Assembly (NCBI RefSeq): GCF_020859565.1
Contig: NZ_JAJHUO010000029.1
Span: 92,938 to 156,937, forward strand
Origin: Saccharothrix luteola
GTDB lineage: Bacteria > Actinomycetota > Actinomycetes > Mycobacteriales > Pseudonocardiaceae
Length of the DNA stretch: 64,000 nt
Reading direction: 5' to 3'
How positions within the stretch are numbered: position 1 is the first letter of the stretch; each line of letters begins with the position of its first letter. The notes beneath the pieces were generated by a model. It ran no database searches and was not told the DNA's origin. It saw only the letters and a list, made by a program, of their open reading frames with translations. Position numbers and translations under genes: made by a program. This document shows, piece by piece, positions 1-9,741 of this stretch.

Positions 1-906
<906 letters not shown>

Positions 907-910
<4 letters not shown>

Positions 911-2688
911 CTGTCCTCCCAGTACAAGCGGTTCGACGTGACGCCACCGGCGACCACCCACACCTCTTGGCCGACACCGCTGAAGGCGAACCGGCTGGTC
1001 GTCTTGTTGCCCTGCGCGTCGGTGCGGGTGCCGTGGCCGGTGTTGAACTGCCCCCACCTGGTGGAGTAGGGGATGATGTCGTAGTCGGTGTTCGGCGCGA
1101 ACCCGCGCATCTCGATGTGGATCAGCGAGCAGTCCGGTGGTTCGCAGCCGTCGTTGCTGTCCGCGCCGCGCGAGATCGTGATCGTGGGCACCTGGAACGG
1201 GGTGGCGCTCGCCGTCGCGCCCGGCCCCCGCCCGGCCGCGTTCTGGGCCACCACGGTGAACGTGTACGCGGTGCCGTTGGCCAGGCCGGTCGCGGTGAAG
1301 CCGCGTTCACCGCCGCCGAGCGTGACCGCGCCGCCGTTCCACGAGACGTGGTAGGCCGTGACCGGCACGCCGTTGTCCGGAGCCGCGCCCCAGGCCAGCG
1401 ACGCCGTGCCGCTGCCCGCCGTGGCGGTCAGGCCGCCCGGCGCGCCCGGCGGGCTGGCCGGCACCACCGGTGGCGGTGGCGGCGTCTGCCGGCGGGTCGA
1501 CTGCTGCGTGGTCGGCAGCGGGGCCTGCGGCTGGGTGCCGACCGGCTGGTCGGTCGTCTGGGTCGTCGTCTCCGTCGGCGACTGCCCTCGGGACGCGGAC
1601 AGCCGCGTGCCGTTCACCGGCACCGGCGTCACCTTGCCCTCGGGGTCGACGACCAGCACGTGCTTGCCCTCGCCGCCCTCGACGTAGACGCGCGCGTCGT
1701 CGCCCTTGGTCAACCGGGGCGTGCCGCGCTCGGCGGGCACGGGCGTCTTCTGGTGCTTGCCGCCGGTGCTGTCGAAGGTGTGCAGGGTGCCGTTGCGCTG
1801 GTCGAGCACCGCCACGGTGGTGCCGGTGGACAGCGGCTCGCTGTAGTCGCCCGGTTCCAGCGGCACGACGACGGTCTCCGCCGGCGGTCGGTCGCCGACC
1901 ACGTCGGCGCTGTCGACCAGGTGCAGCTTCCCCCTCGGGTCGAGCACCGGCACGCGGCCCGCCACGTCGCCGGGGCCGATCTTCGCGTCGTCGGGCACGT
2001 CCGCGCCGAGCGGCCTCATCCGGCTCATGTCCTCGGCCAGGTGCATCGTGTCGGACGTGGTGTCGATGAACACCGGCTTGTCGGCGACGACGGACAGCGC
2101 GCCCGTGTGCCCCTCGGCGACCGTCGCCGGGCAGGACGGCGCGGTCGTGCCCGGCGACAACCGGCACAGCCGACCGCTCTGCGTGTAGTGCAGCCAGACC
2201 GTGCCGTCGGGGGTGGCCACGGGATTGCCCAGCCGCTCGTTGGTCGAGATCGGCTCGGCGTGGTCGGTGCCGAGCCGCACCACCTTGCCCGCCTCGCGGT
2301 AGACCAGGTACGGGCCGCCCGCGACCTCCAGCGCGACCGGCACCTCGTCGTCGGACGGCGCGGCGGTGGTCCCCTCCACCCGCAGCGTCGACTTGCCGAA
2401 CTCGGTGTACTTGCCGCGCCCGACGACGTAGCCGCTGGTGTCGCTCTGCACCACCAGGCTGCCCCGGTCGGCGCCCGGCACGGCGACCTCGGCGTTGACC
2501 TGCTTGGTCGAGCCGTCGACGTGGAACACCTTGCCCAGCGCCGAGTTCAGCACCCAGTGCCCCGGTTTCAGGAACTCCAGCTCCGGCACGCCGGACGCGC
2601 CACCGATGGCCAAGCCGACCACGGTGAGGCTGCCCGCGGTCAGCAAGGCCACCGGCGCGCGGCCACGCCACTTCGCGGAAATCCCCAT
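907..2688 (-). CDS. Membrane-anchored fibronectin type III domain protein
   Basis: 593-residue protein with one N-terminal membrane helix (about 15-33) and a large presumably extracellular part. Residues about 35-365 are short beta-rich blocks that look like a repeat or propeller-type fold. A Thr/Gln/Pro linker follows (about 368-415), then a fibronectin type III domain (about 415-500; GLTATAGSGTASLAWGA near its start). The last 90 residues contain two close cysteines (GCEPPDC) and end in an all-beta segment. The start ATG has a GGGGGT ribosome site. The gene is coupled by a GTGA overlap to the MoxR ATPase. Similar FnIII/MoxR pairs occur in related actinomycetes, but the function is unknown to me; a cell-envelope role is inferred. 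Confidence 0.8.
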
Positions 2689-2722
2689 AACACCGACCCC
2701 CTAGTCTGCGATCACGTAGCGT

Positions 2723-3181
2723 ATGGCACCCGATACAGAAACGGTCCAGCCCTTGTCTCGTTCCCGGTTCCTGCTGCTCCTCGGCGTGCCGGCGCTGGTA
2801 GTGGTGCTCGTCCTCGCGGTCCTGCTGACGGGCGAGCGCGACGTGCCCGTCGCCGACCTGCCGCCGACGCCGACCGTCGTCGCCACGCTCAGCCTGGAGC
2901 CCCGGCTGCCCGAGGCGGGCGACGAGGTCGTGGTGCGCGCCTCCGTCGCCGCCGACCGGCCGATCACCTTGCGCGCGCTCACCGTCCAGGTCGTGCAGCG
3001 CTCGACCAACACCTCGCACGACTTCCCCGAGGTGCGCGACCACGCGATCGGCACGACCACGCAGGAGATCACGTTCCGGCGTTCGTTCGACGCCCCTGGC
3101 CGGTACACGTACTACCTCGCGTACCAGGTGGACGACGACTGGGTGCGGCTCAAGCCGTGGGAGACGTTCACGGTCCGCTGA
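2723..3181 (+). CDS. Single-pass membrane protein with extracellular beta-sandwich domain
   Basis: 152 residues: short cytoplasmic N-terminus, one hydrophobic helix (about 15-41, LLLLGVPALVVVLVLAVLL), a Pro-rich spacer, and a domain of about 100 residues with alternating beta strands ending in TYYLAYQVDDDW and KPWETFTV, which resembles an Ig-like fold. I do not recognise a named family. It is divergent from the FnIII gene and its last 14 bases overlap, tail to tail, the 3' end of the histidine kinase gene. No convincing ribosome site precedes the ATG, so a leaderless message is possible. It may be a surface partner of the adjacent kinase; that is inference from position only. Confidence 0.65.
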   Translation: MAPDTETVQPLSRSRFLLLLGVPALVVVLVLAVLLTGERDVPVADLPPTPTVVATLSLEPRLPEAGDEVVVRASVAADRPITLRALTVQVVQRSTNTSHDFPEVRDHAIGTTTQEITFRRSFDAPGRYTYYLAYQVDDDWVRLKPWETFTVR

Positions 3182-4415
3182 CCGGCAGGGACAGCTCGAA
3201 GATCGCCCCGCCCTCCTCGGCGTTGTAGACCCGCAGCGTGCCGCCGTGCGCCAGGGCCACCCAGCGCACGATCGCGAGCCCGAGCCCGGCGGACGCGCCG
3301 GACGTGGTGAACCGGTCGAACACGCGCTCGGCCGCCTCCGGGTCGATGCCCGGCCCGTTGTCGGCCACCGTCACCCGGCCACCCGCGACCGTGATGTGCA
3401 CCTTCGCGTCGCCGTCGGGGCGGCGACCGTGCCGCAGGGCGTTGGCGAGCAGGTTGCCGATCGCGCGTTGCAGCAGGGTCGGGTCGGCGTTGACCATGGT
3501 CGGCGCGGCGGCGACGGTGACCTCGACGTCCGGCGCGGGCGTCTCCTCGACCACCACCGCGACCAGCTGGTCCAGCCAGATCGGCTGGATCGCGAGGTGC
3601 TCGACGCCCGCCGCCAGCCGGGCCCGGACCAGCAGGCCGTCGATGATCCCGCCCATCCGCGCGGCCAGCCCGACCGTGCGCGGCAGCAGTTCGGCGTGCT
3701 GGTCGGGGTTGCGCATCGCGGTCTCGGCCAAGGCGCGCAGCGCGGCCACCGGTGTCCGCAGGTCGTGTGCCGTTTCGGCGAGCAGCACCTCTTGTTGCTC
3801 CAACGCCGCCGCGGCGGGCCGGATCGCGCGGCCCGACAGCACGTGCCCGGCGAGGCCCAGCGCGACCACCAGGACCAGGCAGCCGCCCACCACGCGCCAC
3901 ACCGTGCCGAGGTGGCGCGCTCGTTCGGGGGCGAGGTCGGTGTAGGCGACGATCGCGCCGACCACCTCGCCGTCCGCGGTCTTCACGGGCTGGGCGCGGA
4001 CCCGCAGGCCGTCCCGCGGACCGGTCACCAGGGCTTCCTGGCTCACGGCCGTGGTCGCCAGGGCGCTGAGCACGCCCATGTCGGCGTTCACGCAGGTGCG
4101 TTCGCTGCGGTGGCTGCCGAACTCGCGGGTCGCGCCGCCGGGCAGGATCACGAACTGGGGGCAGTTGCGGTTCACCGGGTCGCCCACGAGGTCCGCGGTG
4201 ATCAGCGAGTCGTCGTAGTCGATGAGCCGGCTCACCACGTCGGTGACGCGGTGCAGCTCGGCGTCGAGCTTGTCGACGCCCTGGTCGCCGTCGTTCTCGA
4301 TCACCAGGATGGCGAACACGAGCAGTCCGGCGGTGTTCATCGCGGTGAACAGGACGGTGAGCAGCCGTCGGAGGGTGCGCAACCGCGCCGCGGAGCCGCT
4401 CATGCCGCCGCTCAT
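3168..4415 (-). CDS. Two-component sensor histidine kinase
   Basis: 415-residue membrane kinase. Two membrane helices (about 17-40 and 173-195) flank an extracytoplasmic sensor of about 130 residues that contains two cysteines. No clear HAMP linker follows. The dimerisation box is AETAHDLRTPVAALRA with the phosphorylated His at 217. The ATP domain shows an N box (AIGNLLANALRHG), a G1 box (VADNGPGID) and a G2 box (GLGLAIVRWVALAHGG). The start ATG at 4415 overlaps the response-regulator stop as ATGA, fixing the start and showing co-translation. An in-frame ATG four codons later is possible. The signal is unknown. Confidence 0.92.
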   Translation of the reverse strand: MSGGMSGSAARLRTLRRLLTVLFTAMNTAGLLVFAILVIENDGDQGVDKLDAELHRVTDVVSRLIDYDDSLITADLVGDPVNRNCPQFVILPGGATREFGSHRSERTCVNADMGVLSALATTAVSQEALVTGPRDGLRVRAQPVKTADGEVVGAIVAYTDLAPERARHLGTVWRVVGGCLVLVVALGLAGHVLSGRAIRPAAAALEQQEVLLAETAHDLRTPVAALRALAETAMRNPDQHAELLPRTVGLAARMGGIIDGLLVRARLAAGVEHLAIQPIWLDQLVAVVVEETPAPDVEVTVAAAPTMVNADPTLLQRAIGNLLANALRHGRRPDGDAKVHITVAGGRVTVADNGPGIDPEAAERVFDRFTTSGASAGLGLAIVRWVALAHGGTLRVYNAEEGGAIFELSLPVSGP

Positions 4416-5068
4416 GCGGCGCCCAGCCGGTAGCCGTGCCCGTGGACGGTGTGGATCAGCTCCGGCCCGTGCAGCTTGCGGCGCAGTCTCTTGATCACGG
4501 CTTCCACCACGTTGGCCATGGGCTCGTCGTCCCAGCAGTGCTCGATCAGGTCGGTGCGGGTGACCACCTGCCCGACGTGCGCGGCGAGGTACTCCAGCAC
4601 CGCGAACTCCCGACCGGACAACGACAGCAGCACGCCGGCGCGGCGCACCTCGTGCCGGATGCAGTCCACTTCGAGGTCGGCGTGCCGCAGCACGGTCGGC
4701 CGCCCGACGCCCGCGCGGCGGCACAACTTGTGCACCCGGGCGGTCAACTCCTCGACGGCGAACGGTTTGACCAGGTAGTCGTCACCGCCGTGGGCGAAGC
4801 CCGCCACCCGGTCGCCGACCGCGTCCCGCGCGGTGAGGAAGAGCACGGGCGTCGTCCAGCCGCGTGCGCGTTGCCGCTGGACGTAGTCGATGGCGTCGTC
4901 GTCGCCCAGCATCCGGTCGAACACCACGCACGCGTAGTCGGTGCGGGCGAACGCGCGGTCGGCGGCGGGGATGTCGCCCGCCGTGTCCACGTCCAGCCCG
5001 GAGCCGCGCAGCTCGGCCGCCACGGCGACCCGGAGGTTCTCGTCGTCCTCCACCACCATCACCCGCAT
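4412..5068 (-). CDS. OmpR-family response regulator
   Basis: 218 residues. The receiver domain (1-115) has the acidic pocket EDD at 7-9, phospho-acceptor Asp51 in VVFDRML, and the conserved Lys in DDYLVKPF. The C-terminal winged helix (about 125-215) has the usual recognition-helix pattern (VVEAVIKRLRRKLHG) and the wing HTVHGHGYRLG. It precedes and overlaps the sensor kinase, so it is its cognate partner. It is clearly paralogous to the regulator encoded at 7498-8169: both share CVVFDRM/CAVFDRM, PVLFLTA, DDYLVKPFA and VLRHADLEVD/VLRHADVELD, pointing to a local duplication. Confidence 0.95.
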   Translation of the reverse strand: MRVMVVEDDENLRVAVAAELRGSGLDVDTAGDIPAADRAFARTDYACVVFDRMLGDDDAIDYVQRQRARGWTTPVLFLTARDAVGDRVAGFAHGGDDYLVKPFAVEELTARVHKLCRRAGVGRPTVLRHADLEVDCIRHEVRRAGVLLSLSGREFAVLEYLAAHVGQVVTRTDLIEHCWDDEPMANVVEAVIKRLRRKLHGPELIHTVHGHGYRLGAA

Positions 5069-5108
5069 GTCATCAGAACCTCATGTGTCGTGACGGATCG
5101 TTCGTGGC

Positions 5109-5789
5109 GTGATCTTCCGAGTCCTCGGCCCGCAAGCCGGGCCGCGCAAGCCCGCCACCCTGCTGGCCACGTTGCTCCTGCACGCTAACGCCTGGGTCAG
5201 CCTAGAGGAGCTGATCGACGAGATCTGGCAGGAACAGGCCGTCCCGGCGTCGGCCTCGCGGAACGTGCGCACGTACGTCTGGCAGCTCCGGCAGGTCGTG
5301 CCCGCCGGGCGCATCGACGCCAGGCCGCGGTCCTACCGGCTGCACGTCGCGCCGGGCGAGGTGGACGCCGACGTCGCCCGTTCACTGCTGGACCGGTCTC
5401 GAGGGGTGACCGGTGCGGAGGCCGTCGGCTGCCTGACGTCGGCGCTGGAGTTGTGGCGGGGCACGCCGTTCGCCGAGTTGCGGGCGGAGACGGCGATGAC
5501 GGCGACGGCTTGGCTGCACGAGCTGCGGTGGGAGCTGCGGGAGCGGCTGGCGGACGCGTACACGGCGGTGGGCAGGCACGGTGAGGCGATCGCCGTGCTC
5601 CGGGCGCTGACCGCGGCGGACCCGTTGCGGGAGGGGACGTGGGCGCGGCTGGTGCGGGCGCTGCACGCGGCCGGTCGGCGGGCGAACGCGCTGTCGGAGT
5701 ACCAGCGGGTGTGCGACTTCCTGGCCGCCGAGCTGGGTGTCGAGCCGGGGCCGGAGCTGGTTCGGGCGCGACGGGAGGTGGCCGCGTGA
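5109..5789 (+). CDS. BTAD (SARP/AfsR-type) transcriptional regulator
   Basis: 226 residues beginning at GTG 5109. The N-terminus (about 1-68) is a short OmpR-like winged helix (FRVLGP at the start, LEELIDEIW and the helix ending TYVWQLRQVVP). Residues about 75-225 form the bacterial transcriptional activation domain of helical repeats, ending in the typical AELGVEPGPEL. The strand normally found between FRVLGP and the first helix is shortened. The gene starts 40 bases from the divergent OmpR regulator. Its stop overlaps the next ATG (TGATG), so it leads the coupled run 5109-7484. SARPs often activate secondary metabolism, but no biosynthetic genes are near. Confidence 0.88.
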   Translation: MIFRVLGPQAGPRKPATLLATLLLHANAWVSLEELIDEIWQEQAVPASASRNVRTYVWQLRQVVPAGRIDARPRSYRLHVAPGEVDADVARSLLDRSRGVTGAEAVGCLTSALELWRGTPFAELRAETAMTATAWLHELRWELRERLADAYTAVGRHGEAIAVLRALTAADPLREGTWARLVRALHAAGRRANALSEYQRVCDFLAAELGVEPGPELVRARREVAA

Positions 5790-6058
5790 TGGGCGGCTCG
5801 GGTGGCGGGTTCTGTGCCGGTGCCGGTGCCGGTGCCGGGTTCGGCGTCGGTTCGGGATGGACGGTCGGGCTGTCGTCGGTGCCGGGCAGCGGTTCGGGGA
5901 CGAGGGCCGGTTCGGATAGCGGTGGCGTGGTGCGCGGGCTGGACCTCAGGGCCGGTTCGGGTGGGGCGGTCCGCTCGCCGGGCGTTCGCCTGGGCGTATG
6001 GCCGGGCGTCGGTCCTGGTCGTGCGAACCGGGTCCGGGTGTCGGGGGGAGCGCGATGA
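5789..6058 (+). CDS. Small Gly/Ala/Ser-rich hypothetical protein
   Basis: 89-residue low-complexity reading frame. It starts at an ATG that overlaps the BTAD stop (TGATG) and ends with a TGA overlapping the start of the EccE-like gene (ATGA). Double coupling is the main argument for reality. The product is almost free of Lys, Glu and Asn and contains a (GA)n stretch produced by repeated GGTGCC hexamers near 5818-5845. One Cys is present. No family is recognised. Because high-GC DNA makes long spurious frames, the alternative is a 265-base spacer that happens to be open. Confidence 0.4.
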   Translation: MGGSGGGFCAGAGAGAGFGVGSGWTVGLSSVPGSGSGTRAGSDSGGVVRGLDLRAGSGGAVRSPGVRLGVWPGVGPGRANRVRVSGGAR

Positions 6059-6915
6059 CCAGGTTCGTGTGCGCCCAGCTCGCCGTGCTCGCGGTGCTGT
6101 TCGGTGTCGGGTCGCCGTGGCCCGTGGCGGTGCCGTTGTGGGTCGCCGCGGCGGTCGTGCTGGTCCTGGCGTTGGGCCGGTGGCGGCGGCGGTGGGTGTC
6201 CGAGTGGGCCGGGCGGTACGTGGCGTTCCGGGTCCGGCGGCGGCGCGGCGGTGGGTTGTTGGAGGTCGTCGCGCCCGGCGCGTGGGTGGAGGGAGACCAC
6301 GTGCACGGGCCCGGCGGGGTGGTGGCCGTGCTGCGACCACGGCTGGCCGCACCCCGCGTGCTCGCCGGGCTGGCCGGGCCGGACGTCCGGGTAGTCCTGC
6401 ACGTCGGGCGCGGCCAGATACGCCGGCCACGGGCCTGGGTCGCGGTGCAGGCGAAGCGGACGCCGGAGCTCTGGCACGACGACGAAGTCGTCCGCGTGCT
6501 CGGCAACTCGACCCGCCGCACCCGCCGCGAGCTGCGCCGCCGCGGCGTGACCGCCGACCTGCTCGCCGAAGAGGACCTGCTCACCACCATCGCCGCGCTC
6601 GGTCACGTGACCGGGCACCGGGAAGTCCGCGAGGACTGGCGGTACTGGCACAGCGGGCCCGTCGCGCAGGCCTGCTTCCGACTGCCGGGCACGACCGCCC
6701 GAACCGCCGTCGACTGGCTGCTCACCGCCGCGCCCGGCGTCGCGGTGACCGTCGCCCTGACCGCGGACGACGCCGTGGTGCGCATCGCGGGAGCCGCCGA
6801 GGCCGCCGTGGAAGCGGCCGTCGGGATGCTCTCCGCACACGTACGACTCGAACGACTGGATGGACTGCACGCCCGGGGCGTCGCCGCCTCGCTGCTCATC
6901 GGAGGTGTCCTGTGA
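6055..6915 (+). CDS. EccE-like type VII secretion-related membrane protein
   Basis: 286 residues. Two N-terminal membrane helices (about 4-20 and 23-40) are followed by a soluble alpha/beta domain rich in Arg and Val, the layout of EccE, the membrane-edge subunit of mycobacterial-type type VII secretion machines. The segment GRYVAFRVRRRR after the second helix matches the family style. It is shorter than most EccE proteins (commonly over 400 residues). The start ATG at 6055 is preferred because it overlaps the previous stop and places the helices at the N-terminus. No EccB/C/D, mycosin or WXG100 genes lie nearby, so this is an orphan. The assignment rests on topology and general resemblance and needs profile confirmation. 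Confidence 0.55.
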   Translation: MTRFVCAQLAVLAVLFGVGSPWPVAVPLWVAAAVVLVLALGRWRRRWVSEWAGRYVAFRVRRRRGGGLLEVVAPGAWVEGDHVHGPGGVVAVLRPRLAAPRVLAGLAGPDVRVVLHVGRGQIRRPRAWVAVQAKRTPELWHDDEVVRVLGNSTRRTRRELRRRGVTADLLAEEDLLTTIAALGHVTGHREVREDWRYWHSGPVAQACFRLPGTTARTAVDWLLTAAPGVAVTVALTADDAVVRIAGAAEAAVEAAVGMLSAHVRLERLDGLHARGVAASLLIGGVL

Positions 6916-7484
6916 TCAAGGTGTTGCCGACCGGCGTGGACGCGCTGCTCGCCAAGGCCCGCGCCGAAGTCGTCGTGATGGCGACCGGCGGGATGTCGTT
7001 GCGCCGGATCGACCAGGCCAACCTGCGGCGCGGCGTGCGCTACCGGGTCCTGCTGCCCGACGCGCTGCGGCCCTCGGCGCTGGCCCTGGCGCCGTGCGAC
7101 GTGCGCACGTTGCCGCAGGTGCCGATGGACGCGGTCGTCGTCGACGGTGTCGCGGCCGTGCTGCCGGCCGACCAGGGCGTCGCGGTGTTCCGGCTGCCCA
7201 GCGTGGTGCGCGCGGCGGTCGAGCTGTTCGAGCGGGTCTGGCCGGAGGCGGTGGCCGCGTACGACGTGGCCGGCGACTGCGAGCTGTCCCGGCGCGAGCA
7301 GGAGCTGCTGACGCTGCTGTTCGCCGGCAGCACGGACGAGGCCGCCGCCGCGCGGCTGGACGTCTCCGTCCGCACGGTCCGGCGCATGGTCGCCGACATC
7401 ATGAACCGCCTCGGCGCGCGCAGCCGGTTCCAGGCGGGCGCCAAGGCCGCCGACCGGGGCTGGCTGCTGCAACGCGCGGGATGA
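6912..7484 (+). CDS. LuxR-type helix-turn-helix regulator
   Basis: 190 residues, GTG start overlapping the previous stop (GTGA) after a GGAGG site at 6901. The N-terminal 120 residues form an alpha/beta domain (VVVMATGGMSLRRID, YRVLLPDALRP, DAVVVDGVAAVLP) like the phospholipase D-like sensor half found in actinobacterial LuxR proteins. The C-terminus (about 125-185) is a LuxR/GerE DNA-binding domain: LSRREQELLTLLFAGSTDEAAA, then VSVRTVRRMVADIMNRLGA. It is translationally coupled to the EccE-like gene, so it may report on that membrane protein. The ligand is unknown. Confidence 0.85.
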   Translation: MIKVLPTGVDALLAKARAEVVVMATGGMSLRRIDQANLRRGVRYRVLLPDALRPSALALAPCDVRTLPQVPMDAVVVDGVAAVLPADQGVAVFRLPSVVRAAVELFERVWPEAVAAYDVAGDCELSRREQELLTLLFAGSTDEAAAARLDVSVRTVRRMVADIMNRLGARSRFQAGAKAADRGWLLQRAG

Positions 7485-7497
7485 CTACGGTGGTGGG

Positions 7498-8169
7498 GTG
7501 CGCATCCTGGTGACCGAGGACGAGACGGACCTGCTGTTCGCCGTGGCGGTGTCGTTGCGCGGCGCGGGTTTCGCGGTCGACGCGGTCGCGGACCTGGCGA
7601 GCGCGGACGAGGCGCTGGCGGTCAACTCCTACGACTGCGCGGTGTTCGACCGCATGGTGCCCGGCCGCGGCACGTCGGGCCGCGTCGACACCCTGGCCTA
7701 CGTCCGGCAACGGCGGCAGGCCGGGCTGCGGGTGCCGGTGCTGTTCCTCACCGCGCTGGACGGCGTGGGACACCGGGTGGAGGGCCTGGAGGTCGGCGAC
7801 GACTACTTGGTGAAGCCGTTCGCGATGGAGGAGCTGGTGGTGCGGGTGCGCCTGCTGTGCCACCGCCGCGAGATCGAGCGGCCCGCCGTGCTGCGGCACG
7901 CGGACGTGGAGCTGGACGCCGGCGCGCGCCAGGTGCGGCGCGCCGGAGTGCTGCTGACGTTGACCCGGCGCGAGTACCTGGTGCTGGAGCTGCTCCTGGC
8001 CAACGCGGGGCGGCCGGTGTCACGGGCCGACCTCATCCGGCACGCGTGGGACGAGATGGCGCAGCCCGCGACCAACGTGCTGGACGTGCTGATGGCCGGA
8101 CTGCGCCGGAAGCTGCGCCAGCCGCCGATCATCCACACCGTGCGGCAGGTCGGGTACCAGCTCGGCTGA
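7498..8169 (+). CDS. Orphan OmpR-family response regulator
   Basis: 223 residues from GTG 7498. The receiver has ED at 7-8, phospho-acceptor Asp51 (CAVFDRMVPG) and DDYLVKPF. The winged helix ends in HTVRQVGYQLG. Compared with its paralogue at 4412-5068 it carries a small insertion after the phosphorylation site (GRGTSGRVDT). No kinase gene adjoins it; it may be phosphorylated by the kinase at 3168-4415 or act without one. It lies 13 bases downstream of the LuxR-type gene and is probably read in the same transcript. It is convergent with the lipoprotein gene, with 8 bases between stops. Confidence 0.93.
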   Translation: MRILVTEDETDLLFAVAVSLRGAGFAVDAVADLASADEALAVNSYDCAVFDRMVPGRGTSGRVDTLAYVRQRRQAGLRVPVLFLTALDGVGHRVEGLEVGDDYLVKPFAMEELVVRVRLLCHRREIERPAVLRHADVELDAGARQVRRAGVLLTLTRREYLVLELLLANAGRPVSRADLIRHAWDEMAQPATNVLDVLMAGLRRKLRQPPIIHTVRQVGYQLG

Positions 8170-8177
8170 GCCGCGCG

Positions 8178-8675
8178 TCACCCGGTGACCAGCCGCACGA
8201 CCGCCGTCCCGTCCGTGACGCCGACCATCTGCACGGCGAGCACACCCGCGCGGGGCTCGGGCGGCGGTGACGGCTTGTTCGAGCACGACATGCCACCGCC
8301 ACCCGGCACGAACGTGGCCGTGCAGTGCCCCTTCAGCGAACCGCTGCCACCGCCGATGGCCGACGTCAGCTCGAACTCGATCCCGTCCGCCAGCACCGCG
8401 CGCACGGCGAACGTGCCCGGTCCGGCCGCCCCGCCCAGCGGGATGTCCACCGGGCCGGACAACGCCACCTCGCACGTGCCGTCCGCGCAGGCCGCGTAGT
8501 TCGCGCCGTCCGCGGCGGTCGGAGCCGGGGGAGTGGTGGTGGTGGTCGTCGTGGTCGTAGTGCTGGTCATCGGAGCGGGAACGGCGGTGCCTGACACGGG
8601 GCCGCAGCCCGCCGTGGCCAGCGCGGCGAGCAACCCACCGGCGAGCAGCAGCCGGTCCACAGTGGATGGTGTCAT
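8178..8675 (-). CDS. Secreted lipoprotein, hypothetical
   Basis: 165 residues beginning MTPSTVDRLLLAGG, with a lipoprotein signal whose lipobox ends ATAGC (Cys24). A run of about ten Thr residues and a Pro-rich tether follow (about 35-50), then a compact Gly-rich beta domain with four cysteines (YAACADGTCEVAL; GHCTATF; GGGMSCSN). This is a common layout for small actinobacterial surface lipoproteins. The upstream ATG at 8783 was rejected because it places 36 polar residues before the signal. Function unknown. Confidence 0.75.
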   Translation of the reverse strand: MTPSTVDRLLLAGGLLAALATAGCGPVSGTAVPAPMTSTTTTTTTTTTPPAPTAADGANYAACADGTCEVALSGPVDIPLGGAAGPGTFAVRAVLADGIEFELTSAIGGGSGSLKGHCTATFVPGGGGMSCSNKPSPPPEPRAGVLAVQMVGVTDGTAVVRLVTG

Positions 8676-8811
8676 GCCGTCAAGCGTGGCAGGTTTCCGG
8701 CGACCTGCCCCGTTGCGGCCGGAACCTGCCAACCACGTCGCACGCGGTCGACGCAGCACCGCTTGCCCATCCACAATGGACATACCAGGGGGCTGCCGCA
8801 GACGCGCACGA

Positions 8812-9741
8812 TCACCCAGCCGGCGGCGGGGTGAGCCCGGCGGCGCGCAGGAGGGCCACGCCGAGGTGCAGGTCCTGCAACGCGATGCCCGAGCTGTCGA
8901 ACACCGTCACGTCATCGGGCGACGACCGGCCCTCCACCCGGCCCGCGAGCACGTCGCCCACCGCCGTCGGCCGGGCGTCGGGCACGTGCTGGAACTCGCC
9001 GATCGCCACGGACTGCGCGGGCCAGTCGCAGAACAGCCGGGCGGACGCGAGCAGCTCCACCGGAAGTTCCTGCTTGCCCTTGCCGTCGGAGCCCATGCTC
9101 GCCACGTGCGTGCCCGGCCGCACCCACCCAGCTTCGAACAACGGGGCACGGGCGGTCGTCGCCGTGACGATGACGTCCGCCGACCGGCACGCCTCCTCGG
9201 GCCCGGTCAGCACCGCCGACAGCCCTTCCGCCGCCAGGTCGGCCACGAACCGCGCACCCCGTCCGGCGTCGCGCGCCACCACGTGGACGACCGACAGGTC
9301 GCGCACCCGGGCCAGCGCCACGCACTCGTGCCACGCCTGCGGACCCGTGCCGAAGACCGCCAACGACCGCGCGTCCGGGCGGGCCAGCACGTCGGCGGCC
9401 ACGGCGTCGGCCGCGGCGGTGCGGAAGGCGTTCGCGAAACCCGCCTCGATCACCGCCGCGATCCGGCCGGCGGACTGGTCGAACAGCAGGATCACCGAGT
9501 TGTGCCGGGGCAGCCCGCGCTCGGTGTTGCCCGGCCAGTAGCTGCCGATCTTCACCCCGGCGGCCTGCGCCGCGGCGGCCGACTTGACCGTGAACCGGTT
9601 GGCGGGCGACGACCCGTGACCGACCACGGCCGGGAACTGCACACCGCCGTCCGCCGCCTCCAGCAACGCCGAGAGGGCGGCTTCGTAGGCCAGCTCCCGG
9701 CTCACCAGCGCGCGCGTCTCCTCCTCCGACAGGAAGATCAC
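8812..9741 (-). CDS. Ornithine cyclodeaminase/mu-crystallin family protein
   Basis: 309-residue NAD(P)-dependent enzyme of the OCD/mu-crystallin family, whose members interconvert imines or keto acids with L-amino acids (ornithine cyclodeaminase, archaeal alanine dehydrogenase, DauB, iminosuccinate reductase). The Rossmann site is AVFGTGPQAWHECVAL (about 125-140). VKSAAAAQAAGVKIGSYWPGN and the late VFDSSGIALQDL are also family hallmarks. The GTG start at 9741 overlaps the preceding stop as GTGA; an in-frame GTG at 9762 is an alternative. It is the last gene of a three-gene operon. Position suggests it uses the imine or keto acid released by the lyase encoded just upstream; the actual substrate cannot be read. 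Confidence 0.88.
   Translation of the reverse strand: MIFLSEEETRALVSRELAYEAALSALLEAADGGVQFPAVVGHGSSPANRFTVKSAAAAQAAGVKIGSYWPGNTERGLPRHNSVILLFDQSAGRIAAVIEAGFANAFRTAAADAVAADVLARPDARSLAVFGTGPQAWHECVALARVRDLSVVHVVARDAGRGARFVADLAAEGLSAVLTGPEEACRSADVIVTATTARAPLFEAGWVRPGTHVASMGSDGKGKQELPVELLASARLFCDWPAQSVAIGEFQHVPDARPTAVGDVLAGRVEGRSSPDDVTVFDSSGIALQDLHLGVALLRAAGLTPPPAG

Noticed and set aside
5109..5789. Antibiotic biosynthetic cluster signalled by SARP-type regulators
   Set aside because: No polyketide, peptide-synthetase, terpene or tailoring genes occur anywhere in the window.
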